From positions 651,001 through 715,000 of the forward strand of contig NZ_CP019952.1 of the NCBI RefSeq assembly GCF_002021815.1: 64,000 nucleotides of DNA, in the 5' to 3' direction. Below, one piece after another: positions 26,053 to 36,316 of the stretch. This stretch comes from Pseudomonas parafulva. GTDB taxonomy: Bacteria > Pseudomonadota > Gammaproteobacteria > Pseudomonadales > Pseudomonadaceae. The notes under the pieces were generated by a model, which worked only from the letters and a program-made list of their open reading frames with translations, ran no database searches and was not told where the DNA came from. The first letter of the stretch is position 1. Each line of letters opens with the position of its first letter. The position numbers and the translations under genes are program-made.

Positions 26053-27444
26053 ATGAACACCGTGGGATCTGATGGCAACCTTGCACAAGGTTTCAAGCCA
26101 CGTCATGTAACGATGCTGTCCATCGCCGGCATCATCGGCGCCGGACTTTTCGTCGGCTCGGGCCACGCCATTGCGGCAGCCGGCCCGGCTACCATAATCT
26201 CCTATTTCGTGGCCGGGACCTTGGTCGTCCTGGTCATGCGCATGCTCGGCGAAATGGCCGTCGCGCACCCCGATACCGGTTCCTTCTCCACCTACGCCGA
26301 CCAGGCCATCGGTCGCTGGGCCGGCTACACCATCGGCTGGTTGTACTGGTGGTTCTGGGTGCTGGTCATCCCCATCGAAGCCCTCGCGGCAGGGCATGTG
26401 CTCAATGCCTGGTTCCCGCAGATAGACAGCTGGATATTCGCCCTGGCGTCGGTGTTGCTGCTGGCAGGTACCAACCTGTTCAGCGTGGCCAAGTACGGTG
26501 AGTTCGAGTTCTGGTTCGCCATCCTCAAGGTGACCGCGATCCTTGCCTTCATCAGCCTCGGGTTCGCGGCGCTGATGGGGTGGCTGCCCAACCGCGAAGT
26601 CAGCGGCCTGAGTGGGTTGATGGCCGACCACGGTGGTTTCGCGCCCAAGGGCTGGGCCGCGGTGGTGGGGGCGTTCATCACTGTGATGTTCAGCTTCATC
26701 GGCACTGAGGCGGTGACCATCGCAGCGTCGGAGTCCAGCGACCCGTCGCGCAACATCGCCAAGGCCACCCGCTCGGTGATCTGGCGCATCAGCACCTTCT
26801 ACATCCTCTCCATCTTCGTGATCATTTCCGTGGTGCCGTGGAATGACCCGCAGCTGGCTGTGGTGGGCTCGTACCAGCGTGCACTGGAAATCATGAACAT
26901 CCCCAACGCGGCCTTGCTGGTCGACCTGGTGGTGCTGGTGGCGGTCACCAGCTGCATGAACTCCTCGATCTACATCGCCTCGCGCATGATGTACTCGCTG
27001 GCCAAGCGCGGCGATGCGCCGGCAATGCTCAAGCACACGTCCAAAGTCGGCGTACCACGCGCTGCGGTGTTCGGCAGCACCCTGATCGGTGCGTTCATCG
27101 CCGTGCTCAACTACTTTGCACCCAAGGGCGTGTTCGAGTTCCTGCTGGCAAGCTCAGGCGCCATCGCGCTGCTGGTGTACATGGTCATCGCCATCTCCCA
27201 GCTGCGCATGCGCCGCCGTCTTGAGCGGGAGAATACCGAGCTCAAGTTCCGCATGTGGCTGTTCCCCTGGTTGACCTGGGCGGTGATCATCTTCATTGCC
27301 CTGGCCTTGGCGGTGATGATGTACACGCCCGAGCACCGGGCGGAGGTGAGCGCCACGCTGGGGCTTGCGATCATGATTTCCTTCCTGGGCATTGTGACGA
27401 CACGCGGTCATGCGCAGCCGATGGGGGCGCGGTCGTTGGGTTGA
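26053..27444 (+). CDS. gabP: Amino-acid permease, GabP-like APC family
   Basis: A 463-residue permease with 12 hydrophobic helices of the amino-acid transporter family. The opening LAQGFKPRHVTMLSIAGIIGAGLFVGSG is the GabP/AnsP-type start, and FSFIGTEAVTIAASESSDPSRNI (about 214-236) is the family signature with its Glu and Ser pair. GABA uptake is the likely role, but close relatives carry proline, aspartate or other amino acids, so the symbol is tentative. The ATG at 26053 follows aaaaagagaacaac and places the first helix correctly. Confidence 0.82.
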   Translation: MNTVGSDGNLAQGFKPRHVTMLSIAGIIGAGLFVGSGHAIAAAGPATIISYFVAGTLVVLVMRMLGEMAVAHPDTGSFSTYADQAIGRWAGYTIGWLYWWFWVLVIPIEALAAGHVLNAWFPQIDSWIFALASVLLLAGTNLFSVAKYGEFEFWFAILKVTAILAFISLGFAALMGWLPNREVSGLSGLMADHGGFAPKGWAAVVGAFITVMFSFIGTEAVTIAASESSDPSRNIAKATRSVIWRISTFYILSIFVIISVVPWNDPQLAVVGSYQRALEIMNIPNAALLVDLVVLVAVTSCMNSSIYIASRMMYSLAKRGDAPAMLKHTSKVGVPRAAVFGSTLIGAFIAVLNYFAPKGVFEFLLASSGAIALLVYMVIAISQLRMRRRLERENTELKFRMWLFPWLTWAVIIFIALALAVMMYTPEHRAEVSATLGLAIMISFLGIVTTRGHAQPMGARSLG

Positions 27445-27511
27445 GATGAGCTTTGCTGGAACCTTCGGGCTGCGAAGCGGCTCTAGGGTTTCAGCTTCGC
27501 AACTCATGGTG

Positions 27512-27669
27512 CTGGGGCCGCTTTGCGGCCCATCGCGGCACGAGGGCCGCTCCCACAAATACCGTGCAACCTTTCGCTACGCAGCAACCGGCTCGCGCCA
27601 GCCCGAAGGCAGACACCCATCCAAGTAGGAGCGGTCCTTGTGCCGCGATGGGCTGCAAAGCAGCCCCGG
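27512..27669. repeat. Inverted pair of REP elements (BIME)
   Basis: Two Pseudomonas REP palindromes in opposite orientation. The first, 27512-27557, reads ggggccgctttgcggccc, then catcgcggcacgag, then gccgctcccaca. The second, 27625-27669, is its inverse, from gtaggagcggtcctt to gcagccccgg. They lie after the GabP-type permease gene and probably form a folded structure in RNA or DNA. Confidence 0.85.
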
Positions 27670-28050
27670 CAATATGCGCCGCGCCGCCAATATCCTCGGC
27701 CGAGCGTGTGCACTCACCGAGCGTATACCTGGCCAGTGGAGCCTTCTTGCTGACAGTGGGTCGTAGCGCACCCCCCCCCGCGCATTCAATGGCCCGGCCA
27801 AGCTGGCCGAGCACACACCCGCTGGCCTACCCCTCCACCGAATGATGGAAATTCCCCAGGTCATCCTTGCCGATGCCGCCCACTTGCCCTTGATCCAACC
27901 TGTCAAATTTCTTTGCGCAATGGGCTACCATCCGATGGCCTAATGCAATTAAATGCGCCACCCGGACAACTATTCCGGCCAGTAACTGTCACTCAAAAAA
28001 ACCCGGTCATAGTGTGAAAGTGCCCGCTTTCACCACAGGAGCTCAGATAC
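27670..28050. other. Intergenic stretch before the stressosome operon
   Basis: No convincing gene is visible. It contains a run of eight C residues near 27772 and AT-richer sequence toward 27960. The region just before 28051 is the probable promoter and leader of the rsbR-like gene, with a caggag ribosome-binding site about ten bases before its start. A weak candidate -10 (cctaatgc near 27940) was not taken as certain. Confidence 0.6.
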
Positions 28051-28902
28051 ATGGCAGCACTGCAGAGCAGTACGTTGGACGCGGTCGAAAACAACCAGGA
28101 ACAGCTGTTGACCCAATGGATAGCAGGCCTGGAAGCCAACGGTGCCACGCGCAATGTCAAGGAGCAGGTGCTGGCCCAGGAAACCCGCGAGTTTCTGCAA
28201 CTGCTGGTGCAAGGCTTCAAGGGCCCAGGCGGCGCCAACCTGGCAGCCGCCGATTGGGAGGCCGTGCGCCGGTTCCTCGAAAAGCTGTCGTTATCGCGCG
28301 CGCAGATGGGCCATGACTCCCACCAGACCGTGTACTTCATCTACGCCCTCAAGCGTCCGTTGTTCGCCTTGCTGCAATCGCTCTACAGCGCCGACCCGGC
28401 CACGCTTGCCGAGGAACTCTGGCGCGTGTCCGAGCTGCTCGACAGCATGGGCATGCACACCATGCGCACGTACCAGGCGAGCCGTGAAAACGTCATCCGC
28501 CGCCAGCAGGAAGAACTGCTGGAGCTGTCCACGCCCGTGGTCAAGCTGTGGGACGGTGTGCTGGCATTGCCACTGATCGGCACCCTGGACTCCCAGCGCA
28601 GCCAGACTGTCATGGAGTCGCTGCTGCAGCGCATCGTCGACACTGGTTCGGAAATCGCCATCATCGACATTACGGGCGTGCCCACCGTGGACACCCTGGT
28701 GGCGCAGCACCTGCTCAAGACCGTGACGGCCATTCGCCTGATGGGCGCCGATTGCATCATCAGCGGCATTCGTCCGCAGATCGCCCAGACCATCGTGCAC
28801 CTGGGCCTGGACCTTGGCACCCTGACCACCAAGGCCAACCTGGCCGACGCCCTGAAGCTGGCCCTGACCCGTGTGGGCAGCGACCTCGGCCAGCGAGCCT
28901 GA
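28051..28902 (+). CDS. rsbR: RsbR-like stressosome protein (N-terminal sensor plus STAS)
   Basis: A 283-residue protein. The N-terminal helical part (1-160) is unlike a heme globin domain and ends in a basic coiled segment. Residues about 165-275 are a STAS domain with DITGVPTVDTLVAQHLL, in which T215 aligns with the phosphorylated Thr of Bacillus RsbR. RsbR forms the stressosome with RsbS and captures the kinase RsbT. Here the next genes are rsbS- and rsbT-like. Signal sensed by the N-terminal part is unknown. Translation is probably coupled to the following genes, as the gap is three bases. Confidence 0.87.
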   Translation: MAALQSSTLDAVENNQEQLLTQWIAGLEANGATRNVKEQVLAQETREFLQLLVQGFKGPGGANLAAADWEAVRRFLEKLSLSRAQMGHDSHQTVYFIYALKRPLFALLQSLYSADPATLAEELWRVSELLDSMGMHTMRTYQASRENVIRRQQEELLELSTPVVKLWDGVLALPLIGTLDSQRSQTVMESLLQRIVDTGSEIAIIDITGVPTVDTLVAQHLLKTVTAIRLMGADCIISGIRPQIAQTIVHLGLDLGTLTTKANLADALKLALTRVGSDLGQRA

Positions 28903-28905
28903 GCC

Positions 28906-29268
28906 ATGGAGCGTATCCCGATCCTGCAGATGGGGGAATTTCTGCTGGTGACCATCCAGGTGGACATGCATGACCAACTGGCCCTCACCCTGCAGGAAGA
29001 CCTGACCGACCGCATCAGCAGCACCTCCGCCCGTGGCGTACTCATCGACATCTCGGCGCTGGACATGGTCGACTCGTTCATCGGACGGATGATCGCCAGC
29101 ATCTCGGGCCTGTCGCGCATCATGGACGCCGAAACCATGGTGGTCGGCATGCAGCCGGCCGTGGCCATCACCCTGGTGGAGCTGGGGTTGACGTTGCCTG
29201 GCGTGAGTACGGCCTTGAATGTGGAGCGCGGTATGCACGTGCTGCGTCAGCGTGTGGCCCGCAAATGA
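28906..29268 (+). CDS. rsbS: RsbS-like STAS protein (stressosome)
   Basis: A 120-residue single STAS domain protein. The motif IDISALDMVDSFIGRMI contains S57, aligned with the phosphorylatable Ser59 of RsbS. It has no sensor extension, as expected for RsbS. In Bacillus this protein scaffolds the stressosome and releases RsbT when phosphorylated. Start at 28906; its stop overlaps the rsbT-like start by four bases (ATGA), so both proteins are made in step. Confidence 0.88.
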   Translation: MERIPILQMGEFLLVTIQVDMHDQLALTLQEDLTDRISSTSARGVLIDISALDMVDSFIGRMIASISGLSRIMDAETMVVGMQPAVAITLVELGLTLPGVSTALNVERGMHVLRQRVARK

Positions 29269-29669
29269 ACGTGCGCGACAGCGGTAGCCTGCCGGTGCGC
29301 ATCGAGCAGGATGTGGTGCTTGCCCGCCAACTGGCCCGCAAGCTGGCGGGCGAGTGCGGTATGCGCCTGGTCGACCTGACCAAGCTGGTCACCGCCGTCA
29401 GCGAGCTGGCCCGCAACACCGTGGTCTATGGCCGTGGCGGCGACATGGATTGGCAGGTGCTGGAGGACTTCGGTCGGGTGGGCCTGCGCCTGCATTTTCG
29501 TGACGAAGGCCCTGGCATTCCCGACATCGGCCTGGCACTGACCGACGGCTGGACCTCGGGCGGTGGCATGGGCCTGGGCCTGACCGGCGCGCGACGGCTG
29601 GTGGATGAGTTCGAGTTGGACACCGCGCCTGGCCAGGGTACTCGCGTGACGATCACTCGATGGGCGTGA
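29265..29669 (+). CDS. rsbT: RsbT-like serine/threonine kinase
   Basis: A 134-residue GHKL-fold kinase like RsbT/RsbW. The N box ELARNTVVYG, the G1 motif DEGPGIPD and the G2 loop GGGMGLGLTGARRLVDEF are present. In Bacillus RsbT phosphorylates RsbR and RsbS and then activates a phosphatase. The partner here is likely the SpoIIE-type fusion encoded next, which overlaps this gene by ten bases. Confidence 0.89.
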   Translation: MNVRDSGSLPVRIEQDVVLARQLARKLAGECGMRLVDLTKLVTAVSELARNTVVYGRGGDMDWQVLEDFGRVGLRLHFRDEGPGIPDIGLALTDGWTSGGGMGLGLTGARRLVDEFELDTAPGQGTRVTITRWA

Positions 29670-30679
29670 GCATCGCCGCGAGCCAGACCTGCGTCGTACC
29701 GTTGGCTGATGCCAGTGACGTTGGCCACGCTCGACGGATCGCGCAAAAGCTCGCACAGGCCCACGGGCATGACGAGACGGACGCCGGACGTGTCGCGCTG
29801 GTGGTGACCGAGCTGTGCACCAATGTGCTCAAGCATGCCGGGCACGGCGAGCTTCATCTGCGCGCGCTGCCGCGCGGTGACGGCAGGTTTGGTATCGAAG
29901 TGCTCACCCTCGATCGCGCCCAAGGGTTCGATGCCCAAGCCTGCCTGGCCGACGGCTATTCGTCGGCGGGCACCCAAGGTATCGGCATGGGCGCCATCGC
30001 CCGCCAGGCTCAAGTCTTCGACGTTTATGCCGATACCCGGGGAGCTGTTGTCCTGGCGCGGTTGTATGCCCAGGGTGACTCAGGCACTGACCTGCGCTTC
30101 GGCGTCAGCCAGCATGCCCTCAATGGCGACCCGGCCTGCGGCGATACCTGGCACTTGGCCTACGATGGGCAGCACGTGAGCGCCCTGGTGATCGACGGGC
30201 TGGGGCATGGCAGCGAAGCCGAAGCGGCAGCCCAGGCGGGTGCGGCCGTGTTCGCACAGGCACCGTTCGCCAAGGCGCAGCAGCAACTTTTGGCCATGCA
30301 CCAGGCGATGACGGGCACGCGTGGTGGCGCCGTTGCCCTGGCGCATTACGATGGCTGCAATGCACGGCTGAGCTTCACCGGCATTGGCAACATCGGCGCG
30401 AGCCTGGTCAATGGCAGCCAATGGCGAGGCCTGGCGTCGATGCCCGGCATTGTTGGCGGGCAATTCAGAAAAACCCAAGTGTTCGACTACGCTGATCTGA
30501 ACGGAAATGTGTTGATCATGTACAGCGATGGCCTGCAGTCCCGGTGGAACCTCAAGGATTACCCTGGCCTGGTGCACCGCCATCCGGCCGTGATCGCTGC
30601 CGTGCTGCATCGCGACTTTTGCCGCGGCCGTGACGATGTCACCGTACTTGTCATCGACCTGGAGTTGCCCAATGTCTGA
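29660..30679 (+). CDS. GHKL ATPase fused to SpoIIE/RsbX-type phosphatase
   Basis: A 339-residue fusion. Residues about 1-135 form a GHKL ATP-binding domain of the anti-sigma-factor type (ELCTNVLKHAGHGE, GTQGIGMGAIARQA). Residues about 145-339 form a PP2C/SpoIIE-type phosphatase (VIDGLGHGSEAEAA, SFTGIGNIGAS, LIMYSDGLQSRW, RDDVTVLVIDL). The phosphatase part resembles RsbX, which resets the stressosome by dephosphorylating RsbR and RsbS. A fused kinase-phosphatase control protein is uncommon. Overlaps the rsbT-like gene and the next kinase gene. Confidence 0.86.
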   Translation: MGVSIAASQTCVVPLADASDVGHARRIAQKLAQAHGHDETDAGRVALVVTELCTNVLKHAGHGELHLRALPRGDGRFGIEVLTLDRAQGFDAQACLADGYSSAGTQGIGMGAIARQAQVFDVYADTRGAVVLARLYAQGDSGTDLRFGVSQHALNGDPACGDTWHLAYDGQHVSALVIDGLGHGSEAEAAAQAGAAVFAQAPFAKAQQQLLAMHQAMTGTRGGAVALAHYDGCNARLSFTGIGNIGASLVNGSQWRGLASMPGIVGGQFRKTQVFDYADLNGNVLIMYSDGLQSRWNLKDYPGLVHRHPAVIAAVLHRDFCRGRDDVTVLVIDLELPNV

Positions 30680-31510
30680 TGCTGCCATGATTGCCCGCCT
30701 GCAAGCCGAGAACGACGCCTTGCGCGCCGAGCTGGATGAAACCAACCAGGGCGTGCTGGCGCTGTATGCCGAGCTCGATACCCAGGCCGAACACCTGCGC
30801 CAGGCCTCGGACCTCAAGAGCCGCTTCCTGTCCTACATGAGCCATGAATTTCGCACGCCGCTGGGCTCGATCTTGAGCATCACCGGCCTGCTGACCGACG
30901 AGCTCGACGGGCCGTTGTCGGCCGAACAGCACCGTCAGGTCACGTTCATCAGCACCGCTACCCGCGAGCTGTCCGACATGGTCGACGACCTGCTGGACCT
31001 TGCCAAGATCGAAGCCGGCCGCATCACCATTTCGCCGGCCTGGTTCGACATGTTCGACCTGTTCGCCGCCCTGCGAGGCATGTTCAGGCCCATTGTCGAT
31101 GCCTCGGCCGTGGACCTCATCTTCGAAGAGCATGCCGGCCTGCCGCGGCTGTACACCGATGACAAGAAGCTGGCGCAGATCCTGCGCAACTTCATTTCCA
31201 ATGCCCTGAAGTTCACCTCCCAGGGCGAAGTGCGTATTTCCGCCTGCCTGGAAGGCGATGACAGTATCCGGTTTGCCGTGAGCGATACGGGTATCGGCAT
31301 CGCACCGGAGCTGCTGGGCACCCTGTTCGAGGACTTTGCCCAGGTGGACTCGCCGCTGCAAAAGCGCCTGCGCGGTACGGGCCTGGGCCTGTCGCTGTGC
31401 AAACGCTTTGCCGAGCTGCTGGGTGGTCATGTGGGTGTGGAGAGCGAGCCGGGCGTCGGCTCCTGCTTCTTCGTGGTGATCCCCCTTGCCCTCGCTCCGG
31501 AGAGCGCTGA

Positions 31511-31514
<4 letters not shown>
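30672..31514 (+). CDS. Sensor histidine kinase (cytoplasmic)
   Basis: A 280-residue kinase with no membrane helix or input domain other than an N-terminal coiled coil (1-48). The H box FLSYMSHEFRTPLGSI carries the phospho-acceptor H58. The N box ILRNFISNALKFTS and the G boxes (DTGIGIAPELLG, GTGLGLSLC) follow. It lies inside the stressosome operon, overlapping the previous gene by eight bases and the next by four, so it is likely controlled by or feeds the stressosome. The start at 30672 (MSDAAMIARL) is preferred to an upstream frame that duplicates the previous gene. Confidence 0.88.
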
Positions 31515-33454
<1,940 letters not shown>

Positions 33455-33495
33455 GAAGCAACCTACAATCGAAGTTAATTAATCTGAAAATAAAT

Positions 33496-33514
33496 GAGGT
33501 GTTTTCTCATTCTC
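33496..33514 (-). promoter_or_regulatory. Possible Fur box upstream of TonB receptor
   Basis: The minus strand reads GAGAATGAGAAAACACCTC. The left half matches nine of eleven positions of the Fur consensus GATAATGATAATCATTATC and the right half is poor. The placement before a siderophore receptor gene makes iron control plausible. Confidence 0.3.
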
Positions 33515-33575
33515 GTTCGGCAGGTAGGGAAGGCCGGAATACAGGCCGCCCGCCGACACGCTACGGAGCGAGAGA

Positions 33576-35969
33576 ATGAGTTCTACCCCGGTTTCACCGC
33601 GCCACCCCCTGAACCGAGCCCTGCGTGGCGCCCTGCTCGGGCTGGTGGTCGGCAGCCATGTGCTGCCAGCCTTGGCCCAGCCTGCAGCCACTGACAGCAG
33701 CAGCCCGCTCAAGCAGTGGAACATCCCGGCAGGTCCGCTGGCGCCAGCGCTCGATCGTTTTGCCAGGGAAGCCGGCATCAGCCTGTCGTACGACGCGCAA
33801 AGCGTGGCCAACCGGACAACGCCGGGCGTCCAGGGCTCGCTGGGTACCACCGCGGCCTTGTCTGCGCTGTTGCAGGGCAGTGACCTGCAATCGGAACAGC
33901 AAGGCCCCAACGCCTACTTGCTGCTGCCCCAGCCCAAGTCCACCGGCCCCCTGGAGCTGGGCGCCACCGAGGACTACCGCCTGGCCCCGGTGATCGTCAA
34001 TGCCAAGGTCAAGGCCAGCGCCGACGACGACATCAACTCGGTTGTGGCCAAGGAGCTATGGGTAGGGGGCAAGGTCGCCACCAGCATCCTCAATACCCCA
34101 GCTTCGGTGTCGGTGGTGACTCGCAAGGAGATGGAACAGCGCAGCGTCAGCACCACCGAAGAGGCGCTGCAGTACACTCCTGGGGTGATCAGCGACTTCT
34201 ATGGGTCGGACGACCGTAACGACTACTTCCAGATCCGCGGCTTCCAGGCCACCACCTACCGCGACGGCCTGACGCTCAGCTCCATGCGTGGCGTGCGCGA
34301 AGACCCTTACGCCTACGAGCGTATCGAGATCATTCGCGGCGCCAACTCCACCCTGTTTGGCCCTGCCGACCCGGGCGGCTCGGTCAACTTCGTGACCAAG
34401 CAGCCGCGGTTCGAACGCTTCGGCCAGGGCTATGTGACCTACGGTTCGTACGACCATGCCGAGACCGGCATCGACATGGGCGATGTGCTCAACGAAGGCG
34501 GTACAGTGGCAGGGCGCTTCACGGCCAAGCTGCAGGACAGCGACCGTGAGTACGACCACTCCCGCGACGACAGCCGCCTGGTGATGGGCGGGCTGACCTG
34601 GGCGCCAAGCGACTTCACCTCGGCCACCGTGGTGCTGGACTACCTGAAGACCAACAGCTCGCCCAACAGCGGTGGCTACCCGCTGGACAAGGAATACGAC
34701 CGCAGCAAGTTCTTCGGCGAGCCTGGCTACAACTTCCACGATGTGGAGCGCACAAGCTTGTCCGGCAACCTCACCCACGACTTCGACAACGGCTTCGTAT
34801 TGCGCGGCAACCTGCGCTACAGCGAACTGACCGACGATTTCGGCTACGCCTACTTGAGCGACAGCCCTTCGCGCGTTGGCACGACCATCCCGCGCTATGT
34901 GTTCGGCACCGACAGCGACGCCGACCAGCTCAACGGCAACCTGATGCTGCAATACGATGCGCAGTTCGAGCACATCGACAGCAGCACCCTGGTGGGGGTG
35001 GAGTACCTCGACTCCTCGACCAAGCAGCGCTCGGTCTACAGCCTGGCCACCCCGATCGACATCGCCAACCCGGTGTTCACCGGCGTGCCGCGTGGCATCG
35101 AGCCCTACAGCCGCAAGAAGCAGGACGTGACCACCAAGGCCGTGTTCATGCAGCAGAACCTGTCGTTCTACGACCGCGTCATCGCCACCGCTGGCGTGCG
35201 CAACGACTCCATGGACTTGTCCAGCACCGAGTACGTGGGCGGGGCGGCCAAGCAGAGCGACGACTTGTCGGAGACCTCATATCGCGCTGCGCTCACCTAC
35301 ATCGTCAACGACGAAGTGTCGACGTACGTGAGCATGGTGGAATCGGTGTCCCCACCCCAGGTGGGCGTGACTCCGCAAACCGGCAAGCAGTACGAAGTGG
35401 GGGTGAAGTACTCGCCCATCGGCATGGACGCGATGTTCTCCGCTGCGGTGTATGACCTGACCCAGGAAAACGTCACCATTGCTGTGGTACTGCCCAGCGG
35501 CATCATCGAGCAGCAAACCGTCGGTGAGTCTCACGCACGCGGCCTGGACCTGGAGGCCAAAGCCCAGGTGACGGCTGATATCAGCGTGATTGGCGCTTAT
35601 TCGTACATGGACACCGACGTGAAGCGCGGGTCGCTGTATGACGGCTCTTCGCTCAAGGGCAACGCCTTCGCCACCGCGCCCAAGCATTCGGCTTCGCTGT
35701 GGACGTACTACGATATTCCGGCGACCGCCGTGAGTGTCGGGCTGGGTGCCCGGTACGTGGGGGCTTACTACATGGATGCGGCCAACACCAAGAAGAGCGA
35801 TGGGACCACGTTGTTCGACGCGGCCTTCAAGTACCAGATCGCCAAGGGCACTGACCTTGCGGTGAACGTGAGCAACCTGTTCGATGAACAGCACGTGGTG
35901 GGCTCGGGGACGGCCGATTATTACAATCCTGGGCGTGAGGTGACGGCGCGAGTGAGTTATAGCTGGTAA
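33576..35969 (+). CDS. TonB-dependent siderophore receptor (FpvA/FhuE-like)
   Basis: A 797-residue outer-membrane receptor. A signal peptide ends ALAQ (about residue 35). A secretin/TonB short N-terminal domain (STN) lies at about 45-95 (WNIPAGPLAPALDRFAREAG), the plug at about 165-280 and the beta-barrel to the end, whose last residue is Trp as usual. FpvA-type receptors with an STN domain often signal to an anti-sigma factor, but no fecIR-like pair adjoins this gene. Ligand unknown. It is probably a single-gene unit. Confidence 0.91.
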   Translation: MSSTPVSPRHPLNRALRGALLGLVVGSHVLPALAQPAATDSSSPLKQWNIPAGPLAPALDRFAREAGISLSYDAQSVANRTTPGVQGSLGTTAALSALLQGSDLQSEQQGPNAYLLLPQPKSTGPLELGATEDYRLAPVIVNAKVKASADDDINSVVAKELWVGGKVATSILNTPASVSVVTRKEMEQRSVSTTEEALQYTPGVISDFYGSDDRNDYFQIRGFQATTYRDGLTLSSMRGVREDPYAYERIEIIRGANSTLFGPADPGGSVNFVTKQPRFERFGQGYVTYGSYDHAETGIDMGDVLNEGGTVAGRFTAKLQDSDREYDHSRDDSRLVMGGLTWAPSDFTSATVVLDYLKTNSSPNSGGYPLDKEYDRSKFFGEPGYNFHDVERTSLSGNLTHDFDNGFVLRGNLRYSELTDDFGYAYLSDSPSRVGTTIPRYVFGTDSDADQLNGNLMLQYDAQFEHIDSSTLVGVEYLDSSTKQRSVYSLATPIDIANPVFTGVPRGIEPYSRKKQDVTTKAVFMQQNLSFYDRVIATAGVRNDSMDLSSTEYVGGAAKQSDDLSETSYRAALTYIVNDEVSTYVSMVESVSPPQVGVTPQTGKQYEVGVKYSPIGMDAMFSAAVYDLTQENVTIAVVLPSGIIEQQTVGESHARGLDLEAKAQVTADISVIGAYSYMDTDVKRGSLYDGSSLKGNAFATAPKHSASLWTYYDIPATAVSVGLGARYVGAYYMDAANTKKSDGTTLFDAAFKYQIAKGTDLAVNVSNLFDEQHVVGSGTADYYNPGREVTARVSYSW

Positions 35970-36078
35970 GCGATTATTGGGGGATTGCGGTGGCTTTGGG
36001 GGCTGCAATGGATAGCCTGTGCGCGTTAGGCGTTATGGGCAGCGCGGTAGGCCTTGGGATCTGATGCCCGGCTGCAAT

Positions 36079-36315
36079 CCTAGGGCCGCTGTGCGGCCCA
36101 TCGCGGCACGAGGCCGCTCCCACACTGCGCTATTTTTAGCTGCGCGCCGAACCTGCAGAGCAACCAGCTTGTGCTGGCTCTGGGGGCTTGCCTCAATCCC
36201 CTGTGGGAGCGGCCTTGTGCCGCGATGGGCCGCGCAGCGGCCCCATGATTGCAAATGGGCGAGCCTATTTTGTTGCCCATCGCGTCCGGTCCGGCGCCCC
36301 GGCAAGGCCGCTCCC
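36079..36315. repeat. Three REP elements
   Basis: 36079-36124 and 36202-36244 are opposite-strand REP palindromes of the type seen near 27.5 kb. A third, partial one (36275-36315) carries a different core, gtccggtccggcgccccggc. The cluster lies between the receptor gene and the convergent NERD-helicase gene. Confidence 0.85.
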
Positions 36316-36316
36316 C

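Noticed and set aside
27772..27779. Run of eight C residues as a phase-variable tract
   Set aside because: It lies outside any reading frame and away from a promoter that could be identified.
33496..33514. Strong Fur box
   Set aside because: Only half of the site matches well, so it is kept as a low-confidence feature and not a finding.
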